Assembly: GCF_947498635.1 (NCBI RefSeq) | Contig: NZ_CANMKV010000001.1 | Location: 1 to 64,000 of the forward strand | Direction of reading: 5' to 3' | Source of the DNA: an uncultured Microbulbifer sp. | GTDB lineage: Bacteria > Pseudomonadota > Gammaproteobacteria > Pseudomonadales > Cellvibrionaceae | DNA length: 64,000 bases | Shown here: in pieces, positions 18,014 to 28,079 of the stretch | How the letters are laid out: each line of letters starts with the position of its first letter | How positions within the stretch are numbered: the stretch's first letter is position 1 | The notes under the pieces: generated by a model | Databases searched by the model: none | What the model was told of the DNA's origin: nothing | What the model saw: the letters and a program-made list of their open reading frames with translations, nothing else | Made by a program: the position numbers and the translations under genes

Positions 18014-20963
18014 AATAGCCCATATCGCCCTGATCGGGGTGGCCTATATTGCCACTTTGTTTTTTGTCGCCTTCGCCACCTCCAAAGGTTGGCTGCCTGC
18101 ACGCTGGGTACGCCACCCATTGGTGTATGTGCTCTCGCTGGGGGTCTCCCTCTCCGCCTGGACCTTTTACGGCATTGTCGACCTCGCCTGGCAGTATGGC
18201 TACGGCGTGCTGGCCTATTATCTGGGGACTGGCGCCATGTTCCTTTTTGCGCCAGTGGCGCTGGAGCCCCTGGCGCGCCTGGCCCAGCGCTACCAGCTCT
18301 ACTCCCCCGCAGATCTCCTGGTGTTCCGCTACCACAGCCGCCAGGTGGGCACTCTCGCGACCCTGTTTATGCTGCTGGCCCTGCTACCTTTGGTAGCCCT
18401 GCAAATACAGGCGGTATCGGAAACCCTGGCGCTGTTGTCGCGGGACAGTGTGGCCGCTTTGGGACTGCCGGATAGCGGCGTTTCCAGCAAAAACCTGATT
18501 GCCTTTTTCTACTGCGTGTTGTTGGCCGTCTTTACCAGTATGTACGGCGCCACTCGCGAGCGCGGTGAAGGGCTGGCCAGTGCCATGGCCTTGGAGTCGC
18601 TCGTGAAGCTGGTCGCCCTCACCGCCGTTGGTGGCTATGCGGTGTACGGGGTCTTCGGCGGTTTTTCCGGCCTCGACCAGTGGCTGACGGAAAACAATGA
18701 TATGCAGCAACTGCTCTACACCCCCATCGAGCAGGGTTCTTCGCACACGCTGCTGTTAGTATTTATCGCCACCGCCGTAGCCATGCCGCACATTTTCTAC
18801 CTGAGCATCGCCGAGCGCCCCACCGGGCAGGCACTGCGCACCGCCAGCTGGGGCTTCCCCTTATTTCTGTTGCTGATGGCACTGCCGATTTTCCCCATTA
18901 TGTGGGCGGGCTTTGCCCTGGATGTAGCCGAGCCGGTTCAGTATTTCTCCCTGGCAGTGCCGCGCGCCAGCGGCTCAGCGCTACTCACCACACTGGCCTT
19001 TATTGGCGGTCTCTCTGCCGCCACCGGCGCCCTGATTATGATCACCCTGGCCCTGTCCACCATGGTGATGAACCACTGGCTGCTGCCGGGCACCCGCTGG
19101 CACTCCGAAGACAATATGTACCGCCAGCTTGTATGGCTGCGTCGCGCCTTGATTGCCGCCCTGTTTATCGCGGGCTTTGCCTTTTACTTGCTGCTCGACA
19201 ACCGTCTGTCCCTATCGGATTTGGCCCTGCTGGCCTTTATCGGCTCACTGCAGTTCCTGCCGGGTATCTTCGCGGTGATTCACTGGCCCCGCGGGAATCG
19301 GCGCGGGTTGATTGGCGGGCTCTTGGCCGGGATGTTGATCTGGGGTTGCGGACTGCTGCTACCATCGGTGTTTGAAATTACCGGTATCACCCTGCCCGGC
19401 ACCACTATTCAGATTCCTCTGGGCATGTCCATCTGGACACAGATCACCACTCTTTCCCTCGGCATCAACATCCTCCTGTTCGTGGGGTTATCCCTGTTCA
19501 CCTCGACCAGCAGCCTGGAACAGTACGCCGCCGATCTGTGCAGCGACGACACTATCGCCCAGGCCTTGCGCCTGGGGCTCGATGTGCAATCCGCGGTGGA
19601 CTTTCGCCTGCGCCTGGCGGAAAGCCTGGGAGCAGCCACCGCCAATACCGAGGTAAAGCGCGCCCTCAACCAACTCAACCTGCCCGATGATGAGCGCCGT
19701 CCCTACGCCCTGCGCCAACTGCGCAACCGCCTTGAGGCCAATCTGTCTGGGCTCCTCGGGCGGGTGCTGGCGGGTCAGATTATCGATCGCCACTTTCCCT
19801 TTCAAAACAGTGATCAACCGGCCAACAAGGATATCCACCTGATTGAAACCCGCCTGGGGCGCTACAAACACCAGCTCACCGGGCTCGCCGCAGAGCTGAA
19901 TAACCTGCGGCTGTACCACCGGCAGATGCTGGAAGAACTGCCCATGGCCGCCTGCTCCCTGGGCCGCGACGGCGAAATACTGCTGTGGAACTACGCCATG
20001 CAGGACCTCACCGGCATTTCCGCCGGCGAGGTGATCGGCTCCAAACTGGAATACCTGGCCGAGCCCTGGCGCGGCCTGCTCGCAGAGTTTGCCGAATCCA
20101 GCGATGACAGCCGCTTCAAGCAGCAGGTGAGCCTGAATGGCAACAGTCACTGGCTCAATCTGCACAAGACCCAGCAAAAGCTCAGTCGCAGCGAGCGCGG
20201 CCGCAAGGAGCGTGGCGATGGACTGATGCTTTTGCTTGAAGACATCACCGAAACCCAGGTACTGGAGCAGGAGCTAATTCACAGTGAGCGCCTGGCCTCG
20301 GTGGGACGGCTCGCCGCGGGTGTCGCCCACGAAGTGGGCAACCCGGTCACCGGCATCGCCTGCCTGGCGCAAAATCTGCAATTCGACTGTGACAATCCGG
20401 AGGTACTGGAGACCGCCGATCAGATTCTCAGCCAAACCCAACGCATCAGTCGCATCGTGCACTCACTGGTGAATTTCTCCCACAGCGGCAGCCAGGAAAG
20501 CGAGCGCGCTCCGGTAGACCTCTTCGCCTGTGTACAGGAAGCCGTGCACCTGCTGTCTCTGCAGAGAGACAAAACCGAGGTGCGCTTTGAGAATGTGGTG
20601 CCTGAAAGCCTGATCGCCCCCGGTGATAATCAACGACTGATCCAGGTCTTTATCAACCTACTCAGCAACGCCCGCGACGCCAGCCCCGATGGTGGCCTGA
20701 TTCGAATTGAAGGCCGCGAGGCCAGGGGCTGTGCGTGTGTTTCGGTCACCGACGATGGCCCCGGAATCTCGGCCCAGCACCGCGAGCGCATTCTCGAACC
20801 CTTCTTCACTACCAAGGAGCCCGGTGAGGGTACCGGCCTTGGCCTGGCCATGGTTTACAGCATTGTTGAGGAGCACGGGGGCCAGCTGGAATTAGAGAGC
20901 CCCGCTAATCCGAAGACCGGGCGCGGCGCCAAATTTACCGTACAGTTGCCCTTGGCAGGTTGA
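18003..20963 (+). CDS. cbrA: CbrA sensor histidine kinase with Na+/solute-symporter domain
   Basis: 986 residues. Residues 1-500 form about 13 membrane segments of the SSS transporter family. A linker and a PAS domain ([18 protein letters not shown], about 640-740) follow. The HisKA box [14 protein letters not shown] carries the phospho-accepting His776. The ATPase part has NLLSNARDA (N box), DDGPGIS (G1) and [10 protein letters not shown] (G2). In Pseudomonas CbrA responds to carbon/nitrogen state and phosphorylates CbrB; its symporter domain can transport histidine. It overlaps cbrX and is 127 bases upstream of cbrB. Confidence 0.95.
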   Translation: MSFEIAHIALIGVAYIATLFFVAFATSKGWLPARWVRHPLVYVLSLGVSLSAWTFYGIVDLAWQYGYGVLAYYLGTGAMFLFAPVALEPLARLAQRYQLYSPADLLVFRYHSRQVGTLATLFMLLALLPLVALQIQAVSETLALLSRDSVAALGLPDSGVSSKNLIAFFYCVLLAVFTSMYGATRERGEGLASAMALESLVKLVALTAVGGYAVYGVFGGFSGLDQWLTENNDMQQLLYTPIEQGSSHTLLLVFIATAVAMPHIFYLSIAERPTGQALRTASWGFPLFLLLMALPIFPIMWAGFALDVAEPVQYFSLAVPRASGSALLTTLAFIGGLSAATGALIMITLALSTMVMNHWLLPGTRWHSEDNMYRQLVWLRRALIAALFIAGFAFYLLLDNRLSLSDLALLAFIGSLQFLPGIFAVIHWPRGNRRGLIGGLLAGMLIWGCGLLLPSVFEITGITLPGTTIQIPLGMSIWTQITTLSLGINILLFVGLSLFTSTSSLEQYAADLCSDDTIAQALRLGLDVQSAVDFRLRLAESLGAATANTEVKRALNQLNLPDDERRPYALRQLRNRLEANLSGLLGRVLAGQIIDRHFPFQNSDQPANKDIHLIETRLGRYKHQLTGLAAELNNLRLYHRQMLEELPMAACSLGRDGEILLWNYAMQDLTGISAGEVIGSKLEYLAEPWRGLLAEFAESSDDSRFKQQVSLNGNSHWLNLHKTQQKLSRSERGRKERGDGLMLLLEDITETQVLEQELIHSERLASVGRLAAGVAHEVGNPVTGIACLAQNLQFDCDNPEVLETADQILSQTQRISRIVHSLVNFSHSGSQESERAPVDLFACVQEAVHLLSLQRDKTEVRFENVVPESLIAPGDNQRLIQVFINLLSNARDASPDGGLIRIEGREARGCACVSVTDDGPGISAQHRERILEPFFTTKEPGEGTGLGLAMVYSIVEEHGGQLELESPANPKTGRGAKFTVQLPLAG

Positions 20964-21090
20964 GTCTCAAGCAACCAAATCGATCACAAGTTGTGCAAAA
21001 ACACCCCGATTCGCCGTTTTTGAGTTGCATAGAAACGGCGGGCGGGTAAAACTAGGCGTTTACTGAGCATTTTGTAACCAGGCGTAACAT

Positions 21091-22482
<1,392 letters not shown>

Positions 22483-22559
22483 CGCCCCGCTCCGCGAGGG
22501 CCCGGCCCTCACCTGCCACACCGTGACTCGATAACCGCTCTGTTCACTAGCGGCCCTGG

Positions 22560-22709
22560 GTAACCGGGGTCAACTCCGTGTTTCTATGGCTCTCCAGAGG
22601 GTAACAAGAAGAAGTGTTACCCCAGGCCTACCTCAAGTAACAGTTTCCGCACCTTCCGTAACGGAATAGTCTTCCGAAAAGTTCCATCAATTTTCGTAAA
22701 GATTGTAAC
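22560..22709. promoter_or_regulatory. Cluster of GTAAC motifs, probable CbrB binding region
   Basis: Six copies of GTAAC/GTTAC occur in 150 bases: 22560-22564, 22601-22605, 22616-22620 (reverse), 22637-22641, 22658-22662 and 22705-22709. Two of them form a perfect 8-bp inverted repeat, GGGTAACA (22599-22606) and TGTTACCC (22615-22622), with an eight-base spacer. They end about 30 bases before a sigma-54 promoter, at the distance expected for NtrC-type enhancer sites. From memory, GTTAC-type subsites were described for CbrB at crcZ in Pseudomonas. Confidence 0.65.
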
Positions 22710-22737
22710 TTATTGATTTATAAGTATTTTTAAAAGT

Positions 22738-22754
22738 TGGCACACTAAGTGCTT
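22738..22754 (+). promoter_or_regulatory. Sigma-54 (-24/-12) promoter upstream of the candidate RNA
   Basis: TTGGCAC (22737-22743) and GTGCTT (22749-22754) place the GG at 22739-22740 and the GC at 22751-22752 with exactly ten bases between, as the -24/-12 rule requires. Only one core position (T of TTGC) deviates. Transcription would begin near 22764. No gene starts nearby on this strand, so the promoter must serve an RNA or the distant pcnB. Confidence 0.8.
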
Positions 22755-22763
22755 TACTCTTAG

Positions 22764-23098
22764 TACAAAAATTAAAAACGGCCAACAATAAAAATAAATG
22801 ACCGTTAAAAGCCCTATAACTACTCAAAATAAGTGGGCGAAACATAATAAAAATAATGGTGCGGCCGACAATAAAAGCAAAGAGTGGCCAAAACCGCGAG
22901 AACAACAATAAACAATAACAATAAATTCGAAAGAAGAATAAAAATAACAACAAGCGCGTTGCAAACTGACTGATTTGTACCTGGGAGAGGGTGTTTGCTT
23001 GATAGCAAATTGAGAGCGCAAGGAAGCCGCTGCCTTCATACTGGTAATAATAATTCCAAAATTTTCCCCAAACCCCTCGGCACCCGCAGATTGCGGGC
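22764..23098 (+). ncRNA. Candidate CrcZ-like Hfq-sequestering small RNA
   Basis: Between cbrB and pcnB, exactly where crcZ lies in Pseudomonas, this untranslated stretch carries five A-rich clusters with AANAANAA spacing: 22784-22798, 22846-22856, 22870-22881, 22901-22925 and 22931-22953. GC-rich segments separate several of them; AACGG (22777-22781) pairs with CCGTT (22802-22806), placing the first cluster in a loop. Such CA motifs bind the distal face of Hfq and titrate Hfq/Crc. The 3' end is uncertain: hairpins at 22994-23009 and 23083-23097 lack a U-run, so the transcript may be processed or run into pcnB. The sigma-54 promoter and cbrB upstream support the call. Confidence 0.65.
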
Positions 23099-23355
23099 GC
23101 ATTCCTTTGCCTGTGTTAGAATCGCGCCAGCGAGTCCTACTCACTGACAGCAGATGCCATTGCCGCCCCCTGTTATGGACTTCGCCCCTGGGCCCGCCCA
23201 GGTTCAGAGGCCCCAGTAGTGCAAAGACAATCCCCCCGATTCAAAGGGGTAGAAAAGTGCAGGAATGGAACCTGCCGCCACCAGAGACGTGGCCTCAGCA
23301 CCACCAGGGTATTTTCGGTCACCAACGAATGGCAGCAGTCAAGACAGACAGCCGT

Positions 23356-24711
23356 ATGCTCAATAATTTGATTAGTAGTATCAAGCGCTGGCGCAAGCCG
23401 GCCAAGAAAGGCCTCAGGGTTATTGCCCGCAACGACCATAACATCTCCCGCCGAGATATCAGCCGCGCGGCCCTGACAGTCATGAAGCGCCTACAGGACG
23501 CCGGCTATCAAGCGTACATTGTTGGTGGCGGTGTGCGCGACCTGATGCTGGGCGGACACCCCAAAGATTTCGATGTGGCCACCGATGCCACCCCAGAGCA
23601 GGCTAAAACCCTGTTCCGCGGGGCGCGTATCGTCGGTCGACGCTTTCGTATTCTGCACGCGCGTATCGGCCGCGAAGTGATCGAAGTCACCACATTCCGC
23701 GGCCACCACAGCGATGGCGAGGAACACGAGGCCAGGCAGTCCGAGCACGGTATGCTGCTGCGCGACAATGTCTACGGCGACCTGGAAACAGATGCCATTC
23801 GACGGGACTTGACGGTCAACGCCCTTTACTACACCACCGATGGCTTCGCCGTTCACGACTACACCGGTGGCGTAGAAGACATCGAGAATCGCCTCATCCG
23901 TATGATCGGGGTGCCGGCGACCCGCTATAAAGAAGACCCCGTGCGCATGCTGCGCGCTGTGCGCTTTGCCGCCAAACTGGATTTTGCCATTGAACCGGGA
24001 ACCGAGGCCCCATTGCAGGAGCTGTCCCCCCTTTTGCGCAATATCGCCCCCGCACGGCTGTTTGACGAGATTCTCAAACTGCTGATGGGCGGCCACGGCG
24101 AGCGCACCTTTGAACTGCTGCACCGCTATCATCTGTGGCAGCACCTGTTCCCGGACAATGCCGCGCAGATAGAGAAAAACCCCGCCGCGCTGGAGTTATC
24201 TCAGCGCGCATTGCGCAATACCGACCAGCGCATCCAGGCGGATATGCGTGTCACCCCCGCCTTCTTGTATGCGGCTCTGTTGTGGCCGGCGGTGGACGAA
24301 GAGCAGAAGAAACTGGTGGACAAAGGGGTACCGCCCGCACCGGCATTGGCCCAGGCAGCCCAAAAAATCACCAGCAATCAACTGGCCCATACCGCTATCC
24401 CAAAGCGCTTTTCCATCCCCATGCGCGAGATCTGGGACCTGCAACACCGCCTGCCCCAGCGCGGCGGCAGTCGCGCCCAGCGCCAGATGGAGCACCCACG
24501 ATTCCGTGCCGCTTACGATTTTCTTCTGCTGCGCGAAGAGTGTGGCGAGATCGAAGCCGGCCTGGGCAAATGGTGGACCGACTTCCAACAGGCCGACGAG
24601 GAGCAACGTCAGCAAATGGTGGGCAAACTGCAGCGTAGCGGAGGCGGTGCAAACCGCCGCGGCCGCAATTCCCGCGGCGGGCGGCGGCGCAAGCCCAAGG
24701 CCGCCGAATAA
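23356..24711 (+). CDS. pcnB: Poly(A) polymerase I
   Basis: About 451 residues from ATG at 23356 (MLNNLISSIKRW), close to the E. coli length. The frame is open back to 23107, but that part is proline-rich and unlike the family; ATG 23329 is an alternative. The nucleotidyltransferase signature YIVGGGVRDLMLG with DFDVATDATP supplies the two catalytic aspartates. RRDLTVNALYY and YKEDPVRMLRAVRFAAKL are the next class II blocks. The tail is Arg/Gly-rich. It adds 3' poly(A) tails that promote RNA decay by PNPase. Confidence 0.93.
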   Translation: MLNNLISSIKRWRKPAKKGLRVIARNDHNISRRDISRAALTVMKRLQDAGYQAYIVGGGVRDLMLGGHPKDFDVATDATPEQAKTLFRGARIVGRRFRILHARIGREVIEVTTFRGHHSDGEEHEARQSEHGMLLRDNVYGDLETDAIRRDLTVNALYYTTDGFAVHDYTGGVEDIENRLIRMIGVPATRYKEDPVRMLRAVRFAAKLDFAIEPGTEAPLQELSPLLRNIAPARLFDEILKLLMGGHGERTFELLHRYHLWQHLFPDNAAQIEKNPAALELSQRALRNTDQRIQADMRVTPAFLYAALLWPAVDEEQKKLVDKGVPPAPALAQAAQKITSNQLAHTAIPKRFSIPMREIWDLQHRLPQRGGSRAQRQMEHPRFRAAYDFLLLREECGEIEAGLGKWWTDFQQADEEQRQQMVGKLQRSGGGANRRGRNSRGGRRRKPKAAE

Positions 24712-25193
24712 TGGAGAGCATTTTTATCGGGCTCGGCAGCAACCTGGCCGATCCGCAAAAGCAACTGCGCAGCGCCTTGGCGGCGATGGAGGAAATCCCC
24801 AATAGCCGCCTGTTGCGCTGCTCCAGCTTTTACCTCAGCGCCCCCATAGGTCCGGGGGACCAACCAGACTATGTCAATGCCGTAGCGGAGTTGGAGTTAG
24901 AGAGCGAGCTACCTCCGCTGGAGTTACTCGACCGACTGCAGACCATAGAGCTGGCCCACGGGCGTGAGCGCTCGGTGCGCTGGGGAGCGCGCACCTTAGA
25001 CTTGGACATACTGTTGTTCGGTGGGCGGCAAATAGACGAAATACGTCTTCAGGTGCCGCACCCACGTATGGCCGAACGCAACTTTGTCCTACTACCGCTG
25101 GCCGAACTAGAGCCACAACTGACACTGCCTGCGGGGGAGTCACTGCAGCACCTACTGCAAAACTGCCCGCAAAATCCCTTGCAGAAAATCTAA
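24711..25193 (+). CDS. folK: HPPK, 6-hydroxymethyl-7,8-dihydropterin pyrophosphokinase
   Basis: 160 residues. The start ATG overlaps the pcnB stop by one base (TAATG), so translation is coupled. FIGLGSNLADP opens the protein, and the ATP/Mg signature RWGARTLDLDILLF carries the two metal-binding aspartates. VPHPRMAERNFVLLPLAEL is the closing family block. It transfers pyrophosphate from ATP to the pterin in folate synthesis. The pcnB-folK pair is conserved in gammaproteobacteria. Confidence 0.95.
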   Translation: MESIFIGLGSNLADPQKQLRSALAAMEEIPNSRLLRCSSFYLSAPIGPGDQPDYVNAVAELELESELPPLELLDRLQTIELAHGRERSVRWGARTLDLDILLFGGRQIDEIRLQVPHPRMAERNFVLLPLAELEPQLTLPAGESLQHLLQNCPQNPLQKI

Positions 25194-25301
25194 ACAGCTC
25201 CCGCTACAACGCTAAAAGTACTCGACTGGCCGCCCCGCTTGATAGTATTTTTGCGCCTGTAGCCCATCAGGGAAGACGCCCCAACAAGAGGAGTCGAACA
25301 C

Positions 25302-25988
25302 GTGGTTATCGATAACAGCGAAACCAATTCGTGTGAATTCGGCCAGCCGGACAGCGCGCCCCCCAAATTTATTGCCGTTGAAGGCAATATCGGCGTGGGG
25401 AAAACCACACTGGCCAAAAAGCTCGCCACCACCTTTAATTACGACACTCTGCTGGAGTTGCCAGAGGAGAACCCCTTTCTCGAGCGCTTCTACCGCGACC
25501 CCAAAAATGCTGCACTGCCAACCCAGCTACATTTTTTGCTGCAGCGCTCCCAGCAAATCCAGGCACTGCGCCAGGACCATCTGTTCGAACCGGTGCGGGT
25601 GGCGGACTTCCTCATCGAGAAAGACCACCTGTTCGCCCAGATTACCCTGGACACGGACGAGCTCGCACTCTACCAACAGGTTTTCCAGCATCTCACCCTG
25701 GAAGCCCCCAGGCCAGATCTGGTGATCTACCTGCAGGCGCCTCTGGAAGTTCTGCAGGCCCGCATCCGCAATCGCGGCATTCCCGCAGAGCGCGCTATCA
25801 GCACCGAGTACCTGACCACGCTGAATGACGCCTACACCCAGTTTTTTCACTTCTATGACAGCTCGCCGTTACTGATTGTGAACAGCGAGGAAATCGATAT
25901 TGTCGATCGCCCAGAGGACTACCACCAGCTGGTGGAGTACATGCTCACAGTCACCAAGGGCCGACACTACTACAACCCAGGAAGTTAA
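25302..25988 (+). CDS. Deoxynucleoside kinase-family protein
   Basis: 228 residues from a GTG at 25302, preceded by AGGAG about nine bases upstream. The P-loop is AVEGNIGVGKTTLAKKL. LPEENPFLERFYRDP corresponds to the deoxynucleoside-binding region, and the Glu-Arg-Ser-like ADFLIEKDHLFAQ follows. IYLQAPLEVLQARIRNRG carries the lid arginines. It phosphorylates deoxynucleosides with ATP. It sits between folK and panB, as in pseudomonads, five bases before panB, so it is in the same operon. Confidence 0.87.
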   Translation: MVIDNSETNSCEFGQPDSAPPKFIAVEGNIGVGKTTLAKKLATTFNYDTLLELPEENPFLERFYRDPKNAALPTQLHFLLQRSQQIQALRQDHLFEPVRVADFLIEKDHLFAQITLDTDELALYQQVFQHLTLEAPRPDLVIYLQAPLEVLQARIRNRGIPAERAISTEYLTTLNDAYTQFFHFYDSSPLLIVNSEEIDIVDRPEDYHQLVEYMLTVTKGRHYYNPGS

Positions 25989-25993
25989 CCGCT

Positions 25994-26806
25994 ATGTACG
26001 CACCCTCAGAATTAGAGAAACTCGTTACCGTGCAAACCCTGCGCAAAATGAAGGCGAGCGGGGAAAAGTTTATTACTGTCGCCCTCTACGACGCACCCAT
26101 GGCGGCCATGGCGCAGAAGACCGGCGTGGAAACCCTGCTGGTCGGCGACTCCCTGGGAATGACTGTTCTGGGCTACGACAGCACAGTACCGGTCACCATG
26201 GAGCAGATGATCTACCACGTGGAGGCGGTGGCTCGCGGCAACAAAAAGTCCCTGATCATGGGGGACATGCCTTTTATGACCTATGCCACTCCCGAGCAGG
26301 CACTCACCAACGCCACCCGTATCATGCAGGCTGGCGCCCATATGGTGAAGATTGAGGGCGGCGCCTGGCTCGCTGAAACAATCAAGATGCTTACCGACCG
26401 GGGTATCCCAGTTTGCGGTCACCTGGGGCTCACCCCACAATCCGTACACAAACTTGGCGGTTATCGGGTGCAGGGTCGCGATGAAGAGCACGCCGAACAA
26501 ATGCTGCGAGACGCCTCGGTGCTAGACCAGGCCGGCGTCGATCTGCTGGTCCTCGAATGTATTCCCAGCACTCTGGCCAAGCGCATCACGGAAGCGGTCT
26601 CTATGCCGACGATTGGCATCGGCGCCGGGCGCGATACCGACGCCCAGGTCCTAGTGATTAACGATATTCTGGGCCTCACCGAGCAGCCGCCAAAATTCTC
26701 CAAGAACTTCCTAGTGGAAGCCGAGGATATTCCCGGTGCACTGCGCAAATATGCAGAAGACGTCAAACTCGGCGTATTCCCTGAGGACGCCCACACTTTC
26801 AATTAA
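25994..26806 (+). CDS. panB: 3-methyl-2-oxobutanoate hydroxymethyltransferase
   Basis: 270 residues, standard length. LVGDSLGMTVLGYDSTVPVT and MGDMPFMTY contain the Mg-binding aspartates, GAHMVKIEGG the substrate lysine and Glu, and CGHLGLTPQSVH and IGIGAGRDTDAQVLV are further PanB blocks. It converts alpha-ketoisovalerate with methylene-THF to ketopantoate, the first step of pantothenate synthesis. panC, which usually follows, is not present downstream in this window. Confidence 0.97.
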   Translation: MYAPSELEKLVTVQTLRKMKASGEKFITVALYDAPMAAMAQKTGVETLLVGDSLGMTVLGYDSTVPVTMEQMIYHVEAVARGNKKSLIMGDMPFMTYATPEQALTNATRIMQAGAHMVKIEGGAWLAETIKMLTDRGIPVCGHLGLTPQSVHKLGGYRVQGRDEEHAEQMLRDASVLDQAGVDLLVLECIPSTLAKRITEAVSMPTIGIGAGRDTDAQVLVINDILGLTEQPPKFSKNFLVEAEDIPGALRKYAEDVKLGVFPEDAHTFN

Positions 26807-26858
26807 TCTTTTGTTAGGGCTTGTTAACTCTCACCTCATGGCCCCCGACACTCTACTC

Positions 26859-26880
26859 GGCGAACGCTTAAGCGTTCGCC
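26859..26880. repeat. 22-bp perfect palindrome before the thioesterase gene
   Basis: GGCGAACGCTT is followed immediately by its exact complement with no spacer. It ends 17 bases before the chosen ATG at 26898. It has no following U-run, so it is not a terminator. It could be an operator for a dimeric regulator or a hairpin covering the ribosome-binding site. If translation began at 26838 it would lie inside the coding region. Confidence 0.7.
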
Positions 26881-26897
26881 CTCCCAGCGGTAACACT

Positions 26898-27689
26898 ATG
26901 ACCTTTGACCAACTTCTCCTTGAATGGCAGACCGACCGAGGTGCCACAACTGTGCCCTCGGGCTGGAGCCAGGGGCGCGCCACTTTTGGCGGCCTGATTG
27001 CGGCAATGCTGTATGAAAAGATGGCAGCCCAAGTCATCGGGGAAAGCAGTCTGCGCTCACTCACCCTCTCCTTTGTCAGCCCGGTAGGCGCCAGCGCAGT
27101 ACAACTCGATGCACAAGTTCTGCGCGCTGGACGCTCGGTGACACAGGCACAGGGCCATTTACTCCAAGAGGGCGCCGTTATGCTGGCGGGACTCGCCAGC
27201 TTTGGCTGCGGCAGAGAGTCTTCCGTGAAGGTCGATACTCCAGCCGCACCCGAATTTGCCGCACCAGAGCAATGCTTGGCCCTACCCTATATCGAGGGTG
27301 TTGTACCGGAGTTCACACAGAAGTATGACTACCGTATTGCCCGCGGGCAGCTGCCCTTTAGCGGTACCGAGGAACGGCAGCTGGGCGGCTGGGTTCGCTT
27401 TAACGATGGTAGCGACGGGACTGTGGGTATCAGCCACCTACTCGCCCTGATAGACGCCTGGCCACCGGCCACCCTGGCGATGCTAAAAGCGCCGGCACCG
27501 GCCAGTTCTCTAACCTGGACGGTGGAACTGATGGAACCCCTGCCCCAGCGCCGTGCATCCGACTGGTGGCAATACTTAGCGGAAGTGGAGCAGGCGGAGG
27601 ATGGTTACGCTGTGATCCAGGCACGCCTATGGGATCGTCATGGCAAGCTCGCCGCCCTATCCCGACAGATGGTCACAATCTTCGGCTGA
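26898..27689 (+). CDS. Acyl-CoA thioesterase-like (double hotdog) protein
   Basis: 263 residues from ATG at 26898 (MTFDQLLLEWQ); an earlier ATG at 26838 is possible. ATFGGLIAAMLYEKM forms the first hotdog helix, SFVSPVGASAVQLDAQVLRAGRSVTQAQGHLLQ the first sheet, and a second hotdog with WTVELMEPLP and YAVIQARLWDRHGKLAALSRQ follows. This is the TesB-like thioesterase fold, which hydrolyses acyl-CoA. The physiological substrate is unknown. It follows panB by 91 bases, with a palindrome between. Confidence 0.75.
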   Translation: MTFDQLLLEWQTDRGATTVPSGWSQGRATFGGLIAAMLYEKMAAQVIGESSLRSLTLSFVSPVGASAVQLDAQVLRAGRSVTQAQGHLLQEGAVMLAGLASFGCGRESSVKVDTPAAPEFAAPEQCLALPYIEGVVPEFTQKYDYRIARGQLPFSGTEERQLGGWVRFNDGSDGTVGISHLLALIDAWPPATLAMLKAPAPASSLTWTVELMEPLPQRRASDWWQYLAEVEQAEDGYAVIQARLWDRHGKLAALSRQMVTIFG

Positions 27690-27775
27690 TCAAAATAATT
27701 GCGAACCTCCCCCAGGTCAGCCATCTCGGTAAGTAACAAAATTCATCGATCCCGCAAGGGCAGCGTCAAAATGAA

Positions 27776-27827
27776 ATTAACCTCACTGAAACGAGATAGA
27801 CCTGCATCGGTTTCAGTGAGGGTTAAT
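27776..27827. repeat. Long inverted repeat, 17-bp arms with one bulge
   Basis: ATTAA plus CCTCACTGAAAC (27776-27792) pairs with GTTTCAGTGAGG, a bulged G, and TTAAT (27810-27827). The loop has 17 bases. It lacks a U-run and lies 87 bases after the thioesterase stop. It could limit read-through, be a small mobile-element remnant, or act as an RNA structure. Confidence 0.7.
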
Positions 27828-28079
27828 CACAATTCCCAGAAATATCGTGTCGACCTCGAATATATATATTTATTCTTTCACATAATTCCTTCATTTCTGT
27901 CAAAAATCTGACCTCTGAATCCCTCAAAAAAGAAAATAAAATAAAAAAAATCTTTCTTACTCCAATTTGTAACCTACGCTATCCATCATCCCCGTCTTCG
28001 AAACACAAAGGCCAAACCATAAAATGCCTGGCATTTCGAATTCCGTGCCCACCAGCGATAATTACTATGGAGAAAAAAA
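27828..28079. other. AT-rich leader before the secreted phosphodiesterase-fold gene
   Basis: No gene is supported. The last bases carry ATGGAG as a ribosome-binding site for the ATG at 28080. The stretch at 27928-27956 is almost pure A/T. Confidence 0.5.

Noticed and set aside
23107..23355. N-terminal extension of pcnB
   Set aside because: Open frame but Pro/Arg-rich and unlike PcnB; the family start fits ATG 23356, and the region probably belongs to the leader.
27699..27911. 70-residue open frame after the thioesterase gene
   Set aside because: It runs through the inverted repeat at 27776-27827 and has no start signal or family features.
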